The notes beneath the pieces were generated by a model. It worked only from the letters and a program-made list of their open reading frames with translations, searched no databases and was not told where the DNA came from. Both the position numbers and the translations under genes were made by a program. A stretch of 64,000 bases of DNA from Rhodobiaceae bacterium. Its GTDB lineage: Bacteria; Pseudomonadota; Alphaproteobacteria; RS24. This document shows positions 18,407-27,898 of this stretch, one piece after another. How positions within the stretch are numbered: position 1 is the first letter of the stretch; every line of letters starts with the position of its first letter. The stretch covers positions 44,819 to 108,818 of the forward strand of contig JABHDF010000024.1 of the NCBI GenBank assembly GCA_018673175.1. The letters run 5' to 3'.

Positions 18407-18541
18407 CCACGCGCTCCTTGGTTCTATCGTCAACTATGGGCTGCCGGTAACGTCCTTCGCTTGGTCAATGTGAATAAGCTAATCCATAAATTGCGCCAGC
18501 GCGGCCTCACACAGGCTTACCTAAAATCGAATTTGAATTAA
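18407..18541 (+). pseudogene. Possible C-terminal gene remnant (44 codons, no start codon)
   Basis: Frame reads PRAPWFYRQLWAAGNVLRLVNVNKLIHKLRQRGLTQAYLKSNLN* after an in-frame TAG; protein-like composition but no initiator. Confidence 0.3.
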
Positions 18542-18801
18542 GTGCCCATCGTATAAAGGGTAAGGATGAGGGCGCACGCGCTGATCATCCATGCCTCGAA
18601 AAGCCCGCGCCACGGCTGGGGCGCCACCCTCAAGTCCATAAAATATAGCAAGATCAATCGCACTTTTAAAAAAGCGATTAAGATGATTGCAATCCCCGGC
18701 AACAGAGGCGACAGATAGTCTTCCTCTGGCGCGATAAACCATGAGATTGTGGTGCCAATAAATAGCAAACCCCAAACGATTGTGATCGAGTTAAATACCA
18801 C
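18538..18801 (-). CDS. Cytochrome c oxidase subunit IV-like / NorF-like membrane protein
   Basis: IILIAFLKVRLILLYFMDLRVAPQPWRGLFEAWM matches the prokaryotic subunit IV/NorF pattern. Confidence 0.75.
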   Translation of the reverse strand: MVFNSITIVWGLLFIGTTISWFIAPEEDYLSPLLPGIAIILIAFLKVRLILLYFMDLRVAPQPWRGLFEAWMISACALILTLYTMGT

Positions 18802-18813
18802 CGCTAGTCACCC

Positions 18814-19401
18814 TTAAATCAAATAAATGAGGGGAAATAGAACGATCCAGAGCAGATCGACCATGTGCCAAAATATGCCGCCACTTTCCAATGTCTGCGT
18901 GGCGCTGCCATCTGGCGCACCGCGCGCAACACGCCAAAGAAAAAACAAGACGCCAAGTCCAACCAAAACATGCAACAGATGAATGCCTGTAAACATATAG
19001 TACAGGGTGAAAAACTCATTGCTATTTAGGGTAATGCCGGCGGCAATTTTTTCACCAAACTCAAGGAATTTGATCCCCACGAATCCGACACCGCAGGCAA
19101 AGGCCGGAATCAGTAATCTCGCGCCTGTTTGTGTCTTGCCTTTCCTATATTGAAAAACGCCAAGCGCGACAAACCACGAGCTGGTCAAAAGCAACAAAGT
19201 ATTCATCGCGCCGTAATTTTGGTTCAGCAGGCTTTGTGACTGGGCAAATAAAGCCCCATTTTCATAGCGATAGAAAAGCAAAGTAGCGAAAAACATGGTG
19301 AACATAACCATGTCGCCAAACACGAAGCCCCAAACCCCTTCTTCTCCCGGCAAGCGTTTTATCGGCACATTTTTTGTCATATCTAAATCGTGTCGCGCCA
19401 C
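18814..19401 (-). CDS. Cytochrome c oxidase subunit III-like / NorE-like protein
   Basis: GVWGFVFGDMVMFTMFFATLL, YYMFTGIHLLHVLVGLGVLFF, WHMVDLLWIVLFPLIYL. Confidence 0.85.
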   Translation of the reverse strand: MARHDLDMTKNVPIKRLPGEEGVWGFVFGDMVMFTMFFATLLFYRYENGALFAQSQSLLNQNYGAMNTLLLLTSSWFVALGVFQYRKGKTQTGARLLIPAFACGVGFVGIKFLEFGEKIAAGITLNSNEFFTLYYMFTGIHLLHVLVGLGVLFFLWRVARGAPDGSATQTLESGGIFWHMVDLLWIVLFPLIYLI

Positions 19402-19405
19402 AGCC

Positions 19406-20125
19406 TTAATCGGCCAGTTGCGAAGTCAAATCAGCGGCCATTTTTTGCTTGCGGATGGCCCGCAGAACCAAGACCGACATGACCAGCATCCAGCCGCCAA
19501 AGACCAAGACAGGCAGCCACAAACCGAAGAAACCATGCCAGGCAAATGGACCGGTTTTAAAAAACGGAATAAGACCTGCAGGCAAAAATATAAGAACCGC
19601 CCAACAATTCAAAAAGCCAGCCCAGCGGGGAAACACAGGCTCATCGGACCGGTCGGAGAAAATGGCCAGGCCAATCGTCAAAGCCTGCCCCATAAGGGGG
19701 GTGACCGTGCCGAGGAAAACGATGAACGACCAGTCATTCATGGTCTGAATGATTTCAGGGGCGCGCTCTGGCCGAAAGGCGCAAATAACCCAACCGGCGC
19801 ACGCAAAAGTGAAAACCGAAAACGCAACCACACCGCAGGCTATATTTGTCAGACTAAAAATGGGCGGTTCGTTTTGTTCAATATGGCGAAGTTGCACACT
19901 GATAGCTGCCGACCACATGACACCGGGTGCCGACATTTGCACACACACCGCTCCCCCCAAAAGGAATATCCAGGAGCTTTTAGACTGATAGTGCGCAGCA
20001 ATCGCAGCGCTGCCCTCGGCTGGGCTCGGCGGCGGAAAAAACCCCATAAGAAGAAGTAGAGGAAACACTAAAAGCACAAGCGCAATGCCAGACAAGGCGC
20101 ATAATTGTTGGAAACGATAATTCAT
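19406..20125 (-). CDS. Hypothetical multi-pass membrane protein, co-oriented with the NorE/NorF-like genes
   Basis: 239 aa with about six hydrophobic segments; 4 bp gap to the downstream gene. Confidence 0.7.
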   Translation of the reverse strand: MNYRFQQLCALSGIALVLLVFPLLLLMGFFPPPSPAEGSAAIAAHYQSKSSWIFLLGGAVCVQMSAPGVMWSAAISVQLRHIEQNEPPIFSLTNIACGVVAFSVFTFACAGWVICAFRPERAPEIIQTMNDWSFIVFLGTVTPLMGQALTIGLAIFSDRSDEPVFPRWAGFLNCWAVLIFLPAGLIPFFKTGPFAWHGFFGLWLPVLVFGGWMLVMSVLVLRAIRKQKMAADLTSQLAD

Positions 20126-20148
20126 ACTCTACCCTCGGCCCTTAAGGT

Positions 20149-20298
20149 TTAAATACCTAAAGGGAGGCTAACGGGTTTTCGCTGAACCGCAAGCGCAGAT
20201 ATCACGCGGACATCTGTATCTCGTTCGACCGCTTCATCGTCTCCATCCCAAGTGGCTTTAGGGCGGGCAGGATGACGCAGCACAAAGGCTGTCGCCAT
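20149..20298 (-). CDS. Possible small ORF (49 aa)
   Basis: MATAFVLRHPARPKATWDGDDEAVERDTDVRVISALAVQRKPVSLPLGI; no clear SD; the longer ORF in the track runs through the tRNA and is artefactual. Confidence 0.3.
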   Translation of the reverse strand: MATAFVLRHPARPKATWDGDDEAVERDTDVRVISALAVQRKPVSLPLGI

Positions 20299-20329
20299 GA
20301 CATTTTTTGAGAAACATGACAATTTTTGA
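20296..20329. repeat. Two near-identical 15-bp direct repeats, 19 bp period
   Basis: CATGACATTTTTTGA GAAA CATGACAATTTTTGA. Confidence 0.7.
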
Positions 20330-20366
20330 CAAAAACTGCGGTCAGCAGATAAAGAGAAAAGAACAG

Positions 20367-20442
20367 TGGTGAGCCCGGAAGGATTCGAACCTTCGACCCA
20401 CTGATTAAAAGTCAGTTGCTCTACCACCTGAGCTACGGGCCC
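20367..20442 (-). tRNA. tRNA-Lys (anticodon TTT), CCA encoded
   Basis: Reverse complement GGGCCCGTAGCTCAGGTGGTAGAGCAACTGACTTTTAATCAGTGGGTCGAAGGTTCGAATCCTTCCGGGCTCACCA folds as a cloverleaf. Confidence 0.97.
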
Positions 20443-20640
20443 CACTGCGATGCTATGTAGCCCCTCCTTCGATTCAGCGCAACACCCAATTTGTCGCAAT
20501 TTAAACTTACGTGGGTTTCGTGCCCTTTCGCGCCGTTTCGCCAAGCGGGTCACCAAGCTGTTTTGCTTCTAGGTGCGCGTTTGTGTTAGAACAGCGCCAA
20601 GTATCGACCCTCAAAGTCCTGTTTAAAGTAAAGCGGTAGC

Positions 20641-21675
20641 ATGACCCCTGTAGAAGATAGATTTGCGAATATGGCCTTGCTGATCGGTGAGGCTTGCGCC
20701 CTTCTGAATGCGCGTGGGGTCGTTGTTGCTGCCAATCAGCCAATGTTCGGCCTGCTCGGCCAACGAATTGCCAATTATCCGATGGAGCGGTTTATCCGCC
20801 ATCAAGACTTCGTCGAGACGTTGCGGGCCGCTCGCGAAGATGGCCGGGTCAGCGAGCTGAGCTACACGCGCACCGACAAATTGCGCCGCCAATTGCATTT
20901 GCGGGTCGCCCCGTTTGAACGAGAACATGTGCTGGTGGTCATTGTCGATAAGACAGACACGATATCCATCGATCGCATTCGCTCTGATTTTGTTGCCAAT
21001 GTCAGCCATGAGCTACGCTCACCGCTTTCGGCCGTCTCGGGCTTTATTGAAACCTTGCGCGATGGCGCGGGCGAGGATCGCCAAACCCGCGATAAATTTC
21101 TCGCCATCATGCAAGCCGAAGCCGAGCGTATGCAGCGCTTAATTGACGACCTCCTGTCGCTGTCGCGCGTGGAAGCAATGGAACATCACACGCCAAATGA
21201 CAAGGTCGATTTACATGCGCTGCTGGAGCAAACAATTGCCGCGCTCTCGGCACAAGCCATGGCCAAACAAATGCGCTTTGCTTGGCACCTAGAGGCGCCG
21301 CTTGGGCCCGATGCGTGTTGCGTATTGGGCATGGCGGATGAATTGCGCCAAGTGTTTCAAAACCTCATTGAGAACGCCATTCGCTATGGCGATGCAGGCT
21401 CGGTGATTGAACTGGGTTTCATGCCAGAGCCCGACCAGCCAGGTTTTTTGCGCGTGGAGGTTCTCAACCAAGGCCCGGTCATTGAAAAACAAGATATCGC
21501 CCGCTTGACCGAGAGGTTCTATCGAATCGATGCCGGACGGGCCCGAGACATGGGCGGCACAGGACTTGGGCTCGCCATTGTAAAGCATATTGTCAATCGA
21601 CATCAGGGCCGGTTGCGGATTGCCAGTTCGCCCGAAAACACTAGGTTTTGCGTCACTTTGCGCCGCCACGCCTAG
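20641..21675 (+). CDS. phoR: Phosphate regulon sensor histidine kinase PhoR (no obvious TM segments)
   Basis: H-box FVANVSHELRSPLSAVSGFIETL, N-box LIENAIRYG, G-box GGTGLGLAIVKHIVNRH; immediately upstream of pst genes. Confidence 0.9.
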   Translation: MTPVEDRFANMALLIGEACALLNARGVVVAANQPMFGLLGQRIANYPMERFIRHQDFVETLRAAREDGRVSELSYTRTDKLRRQLHLRVAPFEREHVLVVIVDKTDTISIDRIRSDFVANVSHELRSPLSAVSGFIETLRDGAGEDRQTRDKFLAIMQAEAERMQRLIDDLLSLSRVEAMEHHTPNDKVDLHALLEQTIAALSAQAMAKQMRFAWHLEAPLGPDACCVLGMADELRQVFQNLIENAIRYGDAGSVIELGFMPEPDQPGFLRVEVLNQGPVIEKQDIARLTERFYRIDAGRARDMGGTGLGLAIVKHIVNRHQGRLRIASSPENTRFCVTLRRHA

Positions 21676-21719
21676 CGCCCACCCAACCTTTTGTAAATTT
21701 TTTTTTGCGTTTCACAAAA

Positions 21720-21737
21720 CTGTAACATGCGTGTCAC
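21720..21737 (+). promoter_or_regulatory. Pho box (PhoB-binding site) upstream of pstS
   Basis: CTGTAAC-ATGC-GTGTCAC matches the two 7-mers with 4-bp spacer pattern CTGTNAY-N4-CTGTNAY. Confidence 0.75.
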
Positions 21738-21838
21738 ACAAAGGTCTCGAAACAAGGCCAAGTAGGTTTGACCGTCAAACAGGTTGTTAAAAATTGGGGG
21801 CCTCCCCGCGTCGGTAACCTTTGATTTGGAGCTTACTT

Positions 21839-22900
21839 ATGTTGACTAAATGGAACCTATCCCTCCTCACCTGCCTCACTCTTGTGAGCTTATCCTTGGT
21901 TGGCGGCGCCCAAGCGCGCGACCAAATCCAAGTTGTCGGCTCGTCTACCGTCTTTCCGTTTGCGACCTCAGTGGCCGAACAATTTGGCCGTATGGGCAAG
22001 TTTAAAACCCCTGTGGTGGAAGCCACGGGTTCTGGCGGCGGCTTAAAATTATTCTGCTCTGGCATCGGCTTGCAACATCCAGATGTCACCAATGCCTCGC
22101 GCCGCATTAAGAAAAAGGAATTCGACAAATGCCAAGCCAATGGCATTGAGATGACCGAGATTGTGGTTGGGTTTGATGGCATTGTTCTGGCCAATGCGCG
22201 CAGCGGCGTGCCCTTGAAGCTGACGCGGCAACAAATCTATCTGGCGACGGCCAAAGTAGTGCCCGACCCAAGCCGCAAATGCCAAGCCACTTGGTGTGAG
22301 CCGATTGCCAATCCATATCAAAAATGGAGTGATATCGACGCGTCTTTGCCGGATATGAAAATTGAAATTCTGGGCCCACCGCCAACATCGGGAACCCGCG
22401 ATGCGTTTCAAGAACTGGCCATGTCAAAGGGGGCCAATAGCTTTGCCCATATGAAAGCGTTGAAGAAATCGGATAAAGCGATGTGGAAAAAACTGACCCG
22501 CACCATCCGCGAAGATGGCGCTTGGATCGACGCTGGCGAGAATGACAATCTCATGGTTTCGAAATTAGCCGCCAACCCGCGCGCGGTTGGCGTGTTCGGA
22601 TTTAGCTTCCTCGACCAAAATGGGGAGAAAATTCGCGGTGCCATTGTGGAAGACGTGATGCCGAGTTTCGAGAATATCGCCGATGGACACTATGGTATCT
22701 CGCGCTCCCTCTACTTTTACGTCAAACATGCCCATGTCGGAACGGTGCCGGGCATTTTGGAATTTGTGAAAGAATTCACCAGTGAAAACGCCTTCGGTGA
22801 AGAAGGTTATTTGTTGGACAAAGGGCTTATTCCGCTGCCCCGCAAAGAGCGGGTAAAATATCGTAACGATGGACAGAACCTAACAAAACTGTCGATGTAA
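21839..22900 (+). CDS. pstS: Phosphate ABC transporter substrate-binding protein
   Basis: Signal peptide then IQVVGSSTVFPFATSVAEQF, GSGGGLKLFCSG, TSGTRDAF. Confidence 0.93.
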   Translation: MLTKWNLSLLTCLTLVSLSLVGGAQARDQIQVVGSSTVFPFATSVAEQFGRMGKFKTPVVEATGSGGGLKLFCSGIGLQHPDVTNASRRIKKKEFDKCQANGIEMTEIVVGFDGIVLANARSGVPLKLTRQQIYLATAKVVPDPSRKCQATWCEPIANPYQKWSDIDASLPDMKIEILGPPPTSGTRDAFQELAMSKGANSFAHMKALKKSDKAMWKKLTRTIREDGAWIDAGENDNLMVSKLAANPRAVGVFGFSFLDQNGEKIRGAIVEDVMPSFENIADGHYGISRSLYFYVKHAHVGTVPGILEFVKEFTSENAFGEEGYLLDKGLIPLPRKERVKYRNDGQNLTKLSM

Positions 22901-22911
22901 TCTAACTGGGG

Positions 22912-24333
22912 TTGGCTGGCGCCGACCCCTTTTTATCAAGGGCCGAACCTATGAGCGCTAGCTCTCTTTTTCTTTGTCTTATCGGGTTGGGCCTTTTTTC
23001 GTTTATTTTTGGCCGCCGTCGCATCCATACAATCGCTAAAGGGGCGAGCCAAAAACAACATTCGCGCGACGTCTATCACGCTAGCTTTCTGGTCATCTGC
23101 GCAACTTTCGTGCCCATCGTCTTATTGATTATCTGGACTGGCGTGTCGCCTCTGGTCATCGACGCGCTGCTAGAAAGTTTCCTGAAAACGCGCGTCAGCT
23201 CCCCCTCGGTTGGCGAGATGAACGTGATGATGGCCAAAACCAAAGCCTATTATGCAGGCTCCATCAACGCCGCTTTCATCGACGACACGATAGCGCAAGC
23301 TACGGTGTATTACCAAAGCCTCGTAGAGCGATCGTTGCAGGCGCGCAGTTTGGCTGTTTTATTGCTGGCCATTGCGGGTGTGGCGATGGGCCTTCGCAAA
23401 ATTGCCTTGCGCTTCACGGCCCGCCATTCGGTTGAGCGGGTGGCGCAATTGATCATGTTGATTGCGTCTGCCATTGCGGTTTTAACCACCGTAGGCATTG
23501 TCTTATCGTTGATATTTGAAACCATTCGCTTTTTTGCCACGGTCTCCGTATCGGAGTTTTTATTCGGGCTTCACTGGTCGCCGCAAATCGCCATTCGCGA
23601 AGATCAAGCTGGCGGCTCTGGCTCGTTTGGCGCGATACCGCTTTTCGCCGGCACGCTGATGATTACGTTTATCGCAATGATTGTCGCGGTTCCCATCGGC
23701 TTAATGTCAGCCATTTATTTGTCAGAATATGCCAGCCCCCGATTGCGCGGCATCGCCAAGCCGGGCATTGAAATGCTGGCGGGGATCCCGACGGTGGTTT
23801 ATGGCTTCTTCGCGGCTTTGGTGGTGGCGCCATTTCTGCGCGATGGCGGCGCCGACATCGGCCTGACCCTATCGTCCGAATCGGCGCTGGCGGCGGGTCT
23901 CGTTATGGGCATTATGATTATTCCTTTTATCTCCTCGCTATCCGATGACGTCATCAACGCCGTGCCGCAAACCTTGCGCGATGGCGCCGCCGCTCTGGGC
24001 GCCACGCATTCGGAGACCATCCAGCAAGTGGTGCTGCCAGCCGCCTTGCCGGGAATTGTGAGCGCCGTTCTTTTGGCGATTTCGCGCGCCATTGGCGAAA
24101 CCATGATTGTGGTGATGGCAGCCGGCGTTGCGGCCAATTTAACAGCCAATCCGTTCGAAAGTGTCACCACCGTGACGGTGCAAATTGTTATGCTGCTGGT
24201 CGGCGACCAAGAGTTTGATAGTGCCAAGACATTGGCCGCTTTCGCCCTCGGGTTGGTGCTGTTCTTCATTACCTTGGCGCTGAATATTCTGGCGCTTTAT
24301 GTGGTTAACAAATACCGAGAGCAATATGACTGA
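22912..24333 (+). CDS. pstC: Phosphate ABC transporter permease PstC
   Basis: Permease motif GAAALGATHSETIQQVVLPAALPGIVSAVLLAISRAIGETMIV; operon position. Confidence 0.92.
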   Translation: MAGADPFLSRAEPMSASSLFLCLIGLGLFSFIFGRRRIHTIAKGASQKQHSRDVYHASFLVICATFVPIVLLIIWTGVSPLVIDALLESFLKTRVSSPSVGEMNVMMAKTKAYYAGSINAAFIDDTIAQATVYYQSLVERSLQARSLAVLLLAIAGVAMGLRKIALRFTARHSVERVAQLIMLIASAIAVLTTVGIVLSLIFETIRFFATVSVSEFLFGLHWSPQIAIREDQAGGSGSFGAIPLFAGTLMITFIAMIVAVPIGLMSAIYLSEYASPRLRGIAKPGIEMLAGIPTVVYGFFAALVVAPFLRDGGADIGLTLSSESALAAGLVMGIMIIPFISSLSDDVINAVPQTLRDGAAALGATHSETIQQVVLPAALPGIVSAVLLAISRAIGETMIVVMAAGVAANLTANPFESVTTVTVQIVMLLVGDQEFDSAKTLAAFALGLVLFFITLALNILALYVVNKYREQYD

Positions 24334-25591
24334 GCCATCCAACCCAAGTGCGCGCAAAGCCCAATTGGCCAAACGCTATCGCGCCGAACGCCGGTTTCGG
24401 GCCTATGGCATCGCGGCAATTTCGACCGCCGGTCTGATTTTGTTTTTCTTGATGGGCTCCATATTGCTGTCCTCGCTGCCGGCCTTTACCCAGCATTACG
24501 TAACCCTCGACATCGACATCACTGAGCGCCATGTCGATACGCAAGATTTGGCCAATAGCGATTGGCGCGCCCTCGCACGCAACGCTTTGCGAGCGCAATT
24601 CCCCGAGGTTAGTGGGCGCAAGGAAAAACGCGCACTTGGCAAATTACTGTCCATTGGCTCCAGCGATGATGTTCGCGATTATGTGACAGCCAATCCGTCG
24701 AGCCTGGGCACAAGCATCCGCCTGCCCCTCACTTTATCAGATGATATCGACCTTTTGCTAAAAGGCGTGATTGACCGAGACTTGCCCGAAAACGAACGCG
24801 TGGTGTCCAATCAAGACCTTGCATGGCTCGATAGACTATTGGACGAAGACCGTATTTCCAGACAATTTGCGACCCGAATATTCACCAATGGCGACAGCCG
24901 CGAGCCAGAACTAGCAGGCTTGCGCGGCGCTTTGGTTGGCTCGCTTTGGACCCTGCTGGTCACCCTTTTGGCCAGTTTCCCCTTGGGGGTTATGGCGGCC
25001 ATCTATCTGGAAGAAATTGCCCCGAAAAACCGCCTTACGCAAATTATTGAGGTCAATATCAACAATCTCGCGGCTGTGCCGTCGATTGTCTTTGGGCTTT
25101 TGGGCTTGGCCGTGTTCATCAATTTTTTCGGCATGCCGCGCTCGGCGCCGCTGGTCGGTGGCTTGGTGCTGGCGCTGATGACTTTGCCGCGCATTATCAT
25201 TCCCACGCGAGCCGCTTTTGCCGCCATTCCGCCCTCCATCCGCGAGGCCGCCATGGGGGTCGGCGCCTCTCGCTTGCAGGTGATTATGCATCACGTTTTA
25301 CCGCTTGCCATGCCGGGTATTTTGACCGGCACGATTATCGGTCTCGCACAGGCGGCCGGCGAGACAGCGCCGCTCTTGATGATTGGCATGATGGCCTTTA
25401 TCGTAGATTTGCCGACGGATGTAACGGCCAAAGCCACGGTTTTGCCGGCCCAAATTTATATGTGGGCCAACAACCCAGAACGCGCCTTTATGGCGCGCAC
25501 GAGCGCCGGCATTGTGGTTTTATTGAGCTTGCTTTTGATGGTCAACGCAACGGCAATTTACTTCCGAAAACGGTTTGAGAAACGATGGTAA
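24326..25591 (+). CDS. pstA: Phosphate ABC transporter permease PstA
   Basis: [45 protein letters not shown]; operon position. Confidence 0.93.
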   Translation: MTEPSNPSARKAQLAKRYRAERRFRAYGIAAISTAGLILFFLMGSILLSSLPAFTQHYVTLDIDITERHVDTQDLANSDWRALARNALRAQFPEVSGRKEKRALGKLLSIGSSDDVRDYVTANPSSLGTSIRLPLTLSDDIDLLLKGVIDRDLPENERVVSNQDLAWLDRLLDEDRISRQFATRIFTNGDSREPELAGLRGALVGSLWTLLVTLLASFPLGVMAAIYLEEIAPKNRLTQIIEVNINNLAAVPSIVFGLLGLAVFINFFGMPRSAPLVGGLVLALMTLPRIIIPTRAAFAAIPPSIREAAMGVGASRLQVIMHHVLPLAMPGILTGTIIGLAQAAGETAPLLMIGMMAFIVDLPTDVTAKATVLPAQIYMWANNPERAFMARTSAGIVVLLSLLLMVNATAIYFRKRFEKRW

Positions 25592-25592
25592 A

Positions 25593-26369
25593 ATGAGTGA
25601 TAACCCGCAAAATAAAGTCAAAATCGAAGCCCGCGACGTGCAGGTGTTTTATGGCGAAGCGCAGGCCTTGCACGGCATTGACCTCGACTTAAATGCCAAT
25701 GAGGTCACCGCGCTCATCGGCCCTTCGGGGTGTGGCAAATCAACATTTTTGCGCTGTATCAACCGGATGAATGATGTCATCGACGGCTGTCGCGTTGCCG
25801 GCACGATTACCATTGATGGGCAAGATGTTTACAGCCCAGAAATCGATGTCGTGGAATTGCGTGCCCGCGTTGGCATGGTGTTTCAAAAACCCAACCCATT
25901 TCCAAAATCGATTTACGACAATGTCGCCTACGGCCCGCGTATTCATGGGCTGGCTCAAAGCCGGGAGCAATTGGACCATATTGTCGAAAGCAGCTTGAAG
26001 CGAGCTGGCCTATGGGCGGAAGTTCGCGACCGTTTGAGCGCCAGCGGCACCAGCTTGTCTGGCGGACAACAACAACGCCTGTGCATCGCCCGCGCCATTG
26101 CCGTGAGCCCCGATGTGGTGCTGATGGATGAGCCCTGCTCCGCCCTCGACCCAATTGCCACCGCGGTGATTGAGGAACTGATGGAGGAGCTGAGAAAGGA
26201 TTACACTATTGTGATTGTCACCCACTCGATGCAACAAGCGGCACGGATTTCGCAGCGCACCGCTTATTTCCACCTCGGCAATGTGGTCGAGCATGGAGCA
26301 ACGCAGCAGATTTTTACCAACCCCAAAAACCAACAAACCGAAGCCTATATTTCAGGGAAGATTGGATAA
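25593..26369 (+). CDS. pstB: Phosphate ABC transporter ATP-binding protein
   Basis: Walker [20 protein letters not shown], signature [16 protein letters not shown], Walker [17 protein letters not shown]. Confidence 0.97.
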   Translation: MSDNPQNKVKIEARDVQVFYGEAQALHGIDLDLNANEVTALIGPSGCGKSTFLRCINRMNDVIDGCRVAGTITIDGQDVYSPEIDVVELRARVGMVFQKPNPFPKSIYDNVAYGPRIHGLAQSREQLDHIVESSLKRAGLWAEVRDRLSASGTSLSGGQQQRLCIARAIAVSPDVVLMDEPCSALDPIATAVIEELMEELRKDYTIVIVTHSMQQAARISQRTAYFHLGNVVEHGATQQIFTNPKNQQTEAYISGKIG

Positions 26370-27091
26370 TGGAAGACCAACATATTGTCACCGCCTTCGA
26401 CCGCGACCTCGCAGAATTAAACCGAATGATCGCCCAACTTGGCGGCATGGCAGAACAGCAATTGGCGACCGCCACGCGCCTTTTAGACGCGCGCGACCCC
26501 GCTCCCATTGATGCGCTCATCGCCAAAGATAAAGAGTTGGATGCCTTGGAGTTTCTGCTCAATGAACGGGCCATCGAAATGATTGCCATCCGCTCGCCAA
26601 TGGCCACTGATTTGCGCCGCATTATCGCCGCCGTAAAAATTGCCTCTGTGCTGGAGCGGATTGGCGATTATGCCAAAAATATTGCCAAACGTAGTCGGGT
26701 GATTATTGCAAGTGAAACCAATCGCTCGGACAGCATTAGCCTGACCCGTATGGCCAGCCTGGTTCAGCAAATGCTCAACCAAGTTCTCGATGCCTATGCC
26801 ACCAGCGATGCCGAGTCGGCAATAGATGTTTGGGACCGAGACCAAGAGGTCGACCAATTGCATACCAGCATGTACCGCGATTTATTGCAGATGATTTCCG
26901 CCCAATCGGAAGTCGCCGAGGTGAGCTCGCATCTTTTGTTCATCGCCAAAAACATCGAGCGCATTGGCGACCACACCACCAGTATCGCCGAGCAAGTTTA
27001 CTTTCTTGTGCATGGCAGCCTGCCGAGCGATGATCGCCCCAAAGCCGATGATAGCAGCGGCACAAACCTAGGTTCGCAAAAAAAGAGATAA
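26369..27091 (+). CDS. phoU: Phosphate signalling complex protein PhoU
   Basis: MATDLRRIIAAVKIASVLERIGDYAKNIAKR and AKNIERIGDHTTSIAEQVYFLVHG. Confidence 0.96.
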   Translation: MEDQHIVTAFDRDLAELNRMIAQLGGMAEQQLATATRLLDARDPAPIDALIAKDKELDALEFLLNERAIEMIAIRSPMATDLRRIIAAVKIASVLERIGDYAKNIAKRSRVIIASETNRSDSISLTRMASLVQQMLNQVLDAYATSDAESAIDVWDRDQEVDQLHTSMYRDLLQMISAQSEVAEVSSHLLFIAKNIERIGDHTTSIAEQVYFLVHGSLPSDDRPKADDSSGTNLGSQKKR

Positions 27092-27095
27092 CCAG

Positions 27096-27800
27096 ATGTC
27101 TGCCAAAGTTTTAATTGTTGACGATGAGCCAGCCCAATTGGAGCTGTTGCGATACAATTTGGAAAAAGCAGGATTTTTGGTTTTTCAATGCCAGAACGGC
27201 GCCGAAGCTCTTGAACAGTTCACCACGCTGGCGCCCGATTTATTGGTCATTGACTGGATGATGCCAGAAGCCTCGGGCATTGATGTCTGCCGCGCTCTGC
27301 GGGCGCGCGCCGATACCAAAACTATTCCGATTATTATGTTGAGCGCGCGCGGCGAAGAGAGCGATCGCACTCTGGGGCTCGACATTGGCGCCGACGATTA
27401 TATCACCAAGCCGTTTTCGCCGCGCGAACTCGTATCGCGGGTGAAAGCTTTGCTGCGTCGTTCGCGGCCGACTTTGTCCGACGAGATTTTGACCGTTGAA
27501 GACCTCGCGTTAAATCCGCTGACCATGCAGGTCAGCCGTGGCGGAGAAAATATCCACCTCGGCCCAAAAGAATATCATCTATTGGCGCTGATGATGGAAA
27601 GCCCGGAGCGTGTGTTCAGCCGCGAGCAATTGCTCGACCGCGTCTGGGGGCATGGCATTTATGTTGAAGACCGCACGGTGGATGTGCACATGAGCCGACT
27701 GCGCCGAGCGCTCAAGGCGGCAGACCCGCAAGGCCCCAAAACCGTTGTTATTCGGACGGTGCGCGGTACCGGCTACGCGCTCTCCCGCGCTGAAAAATAA
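27096..27800 (+). CDS. phoB: Phosphate regulon response regulator PhoB
   Basis: Receiver domain VDDEPAQLELL, DWMMP, K loop; C-terminal OmpR-type winged helix; end of pst operon. Confidence 0.95.
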   Translation: MSAKVLIVDDEPAQLELLRYNLEKAGFLVFQCQNGAEALEQFTTLAPDLLVIDWMMPEASGIDVCRALRARADTKTIPIIMLSARGEESDRTLGLDIGADDYITKPFSPRELVSRVKALLRRSRPTLSDEILTVEDLALNPLTMQVSRGGENIHLGPKEYHLLALMMESPERVFSREQLLDRVWGHGIYVEDRTVDVHMSRLRRALKAADPQGPKTVVIRTVRGTGYALSRAEK

Positions 27801-27898
27801 ACCGCCTGAGCTGGTTTTGCGAGAGGCTCGATTAGGGCTTGCGTCGCCTGAAAACTCTACTAATCTCCCGCCAGAACCTGTTTTCGGAGATGACCTAA

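Noticed and set aside
19295-20059. 254-aa + strand ORF rich in Lys/Gln/Arg
   Set aside because: Antisense to the NorE-like and membrane genes whose hydrophobic translations are clearly the real ones.
20149-20556. 135-aa minus-strand ORF containing VAQVVEQLTFNQWVEGSNPSGLTT
   Set aside because: That string is the translation of the tRNA-Lys gene region and is a known annotation artefact; only the short 3' part was kept as a low-confidence ORF.
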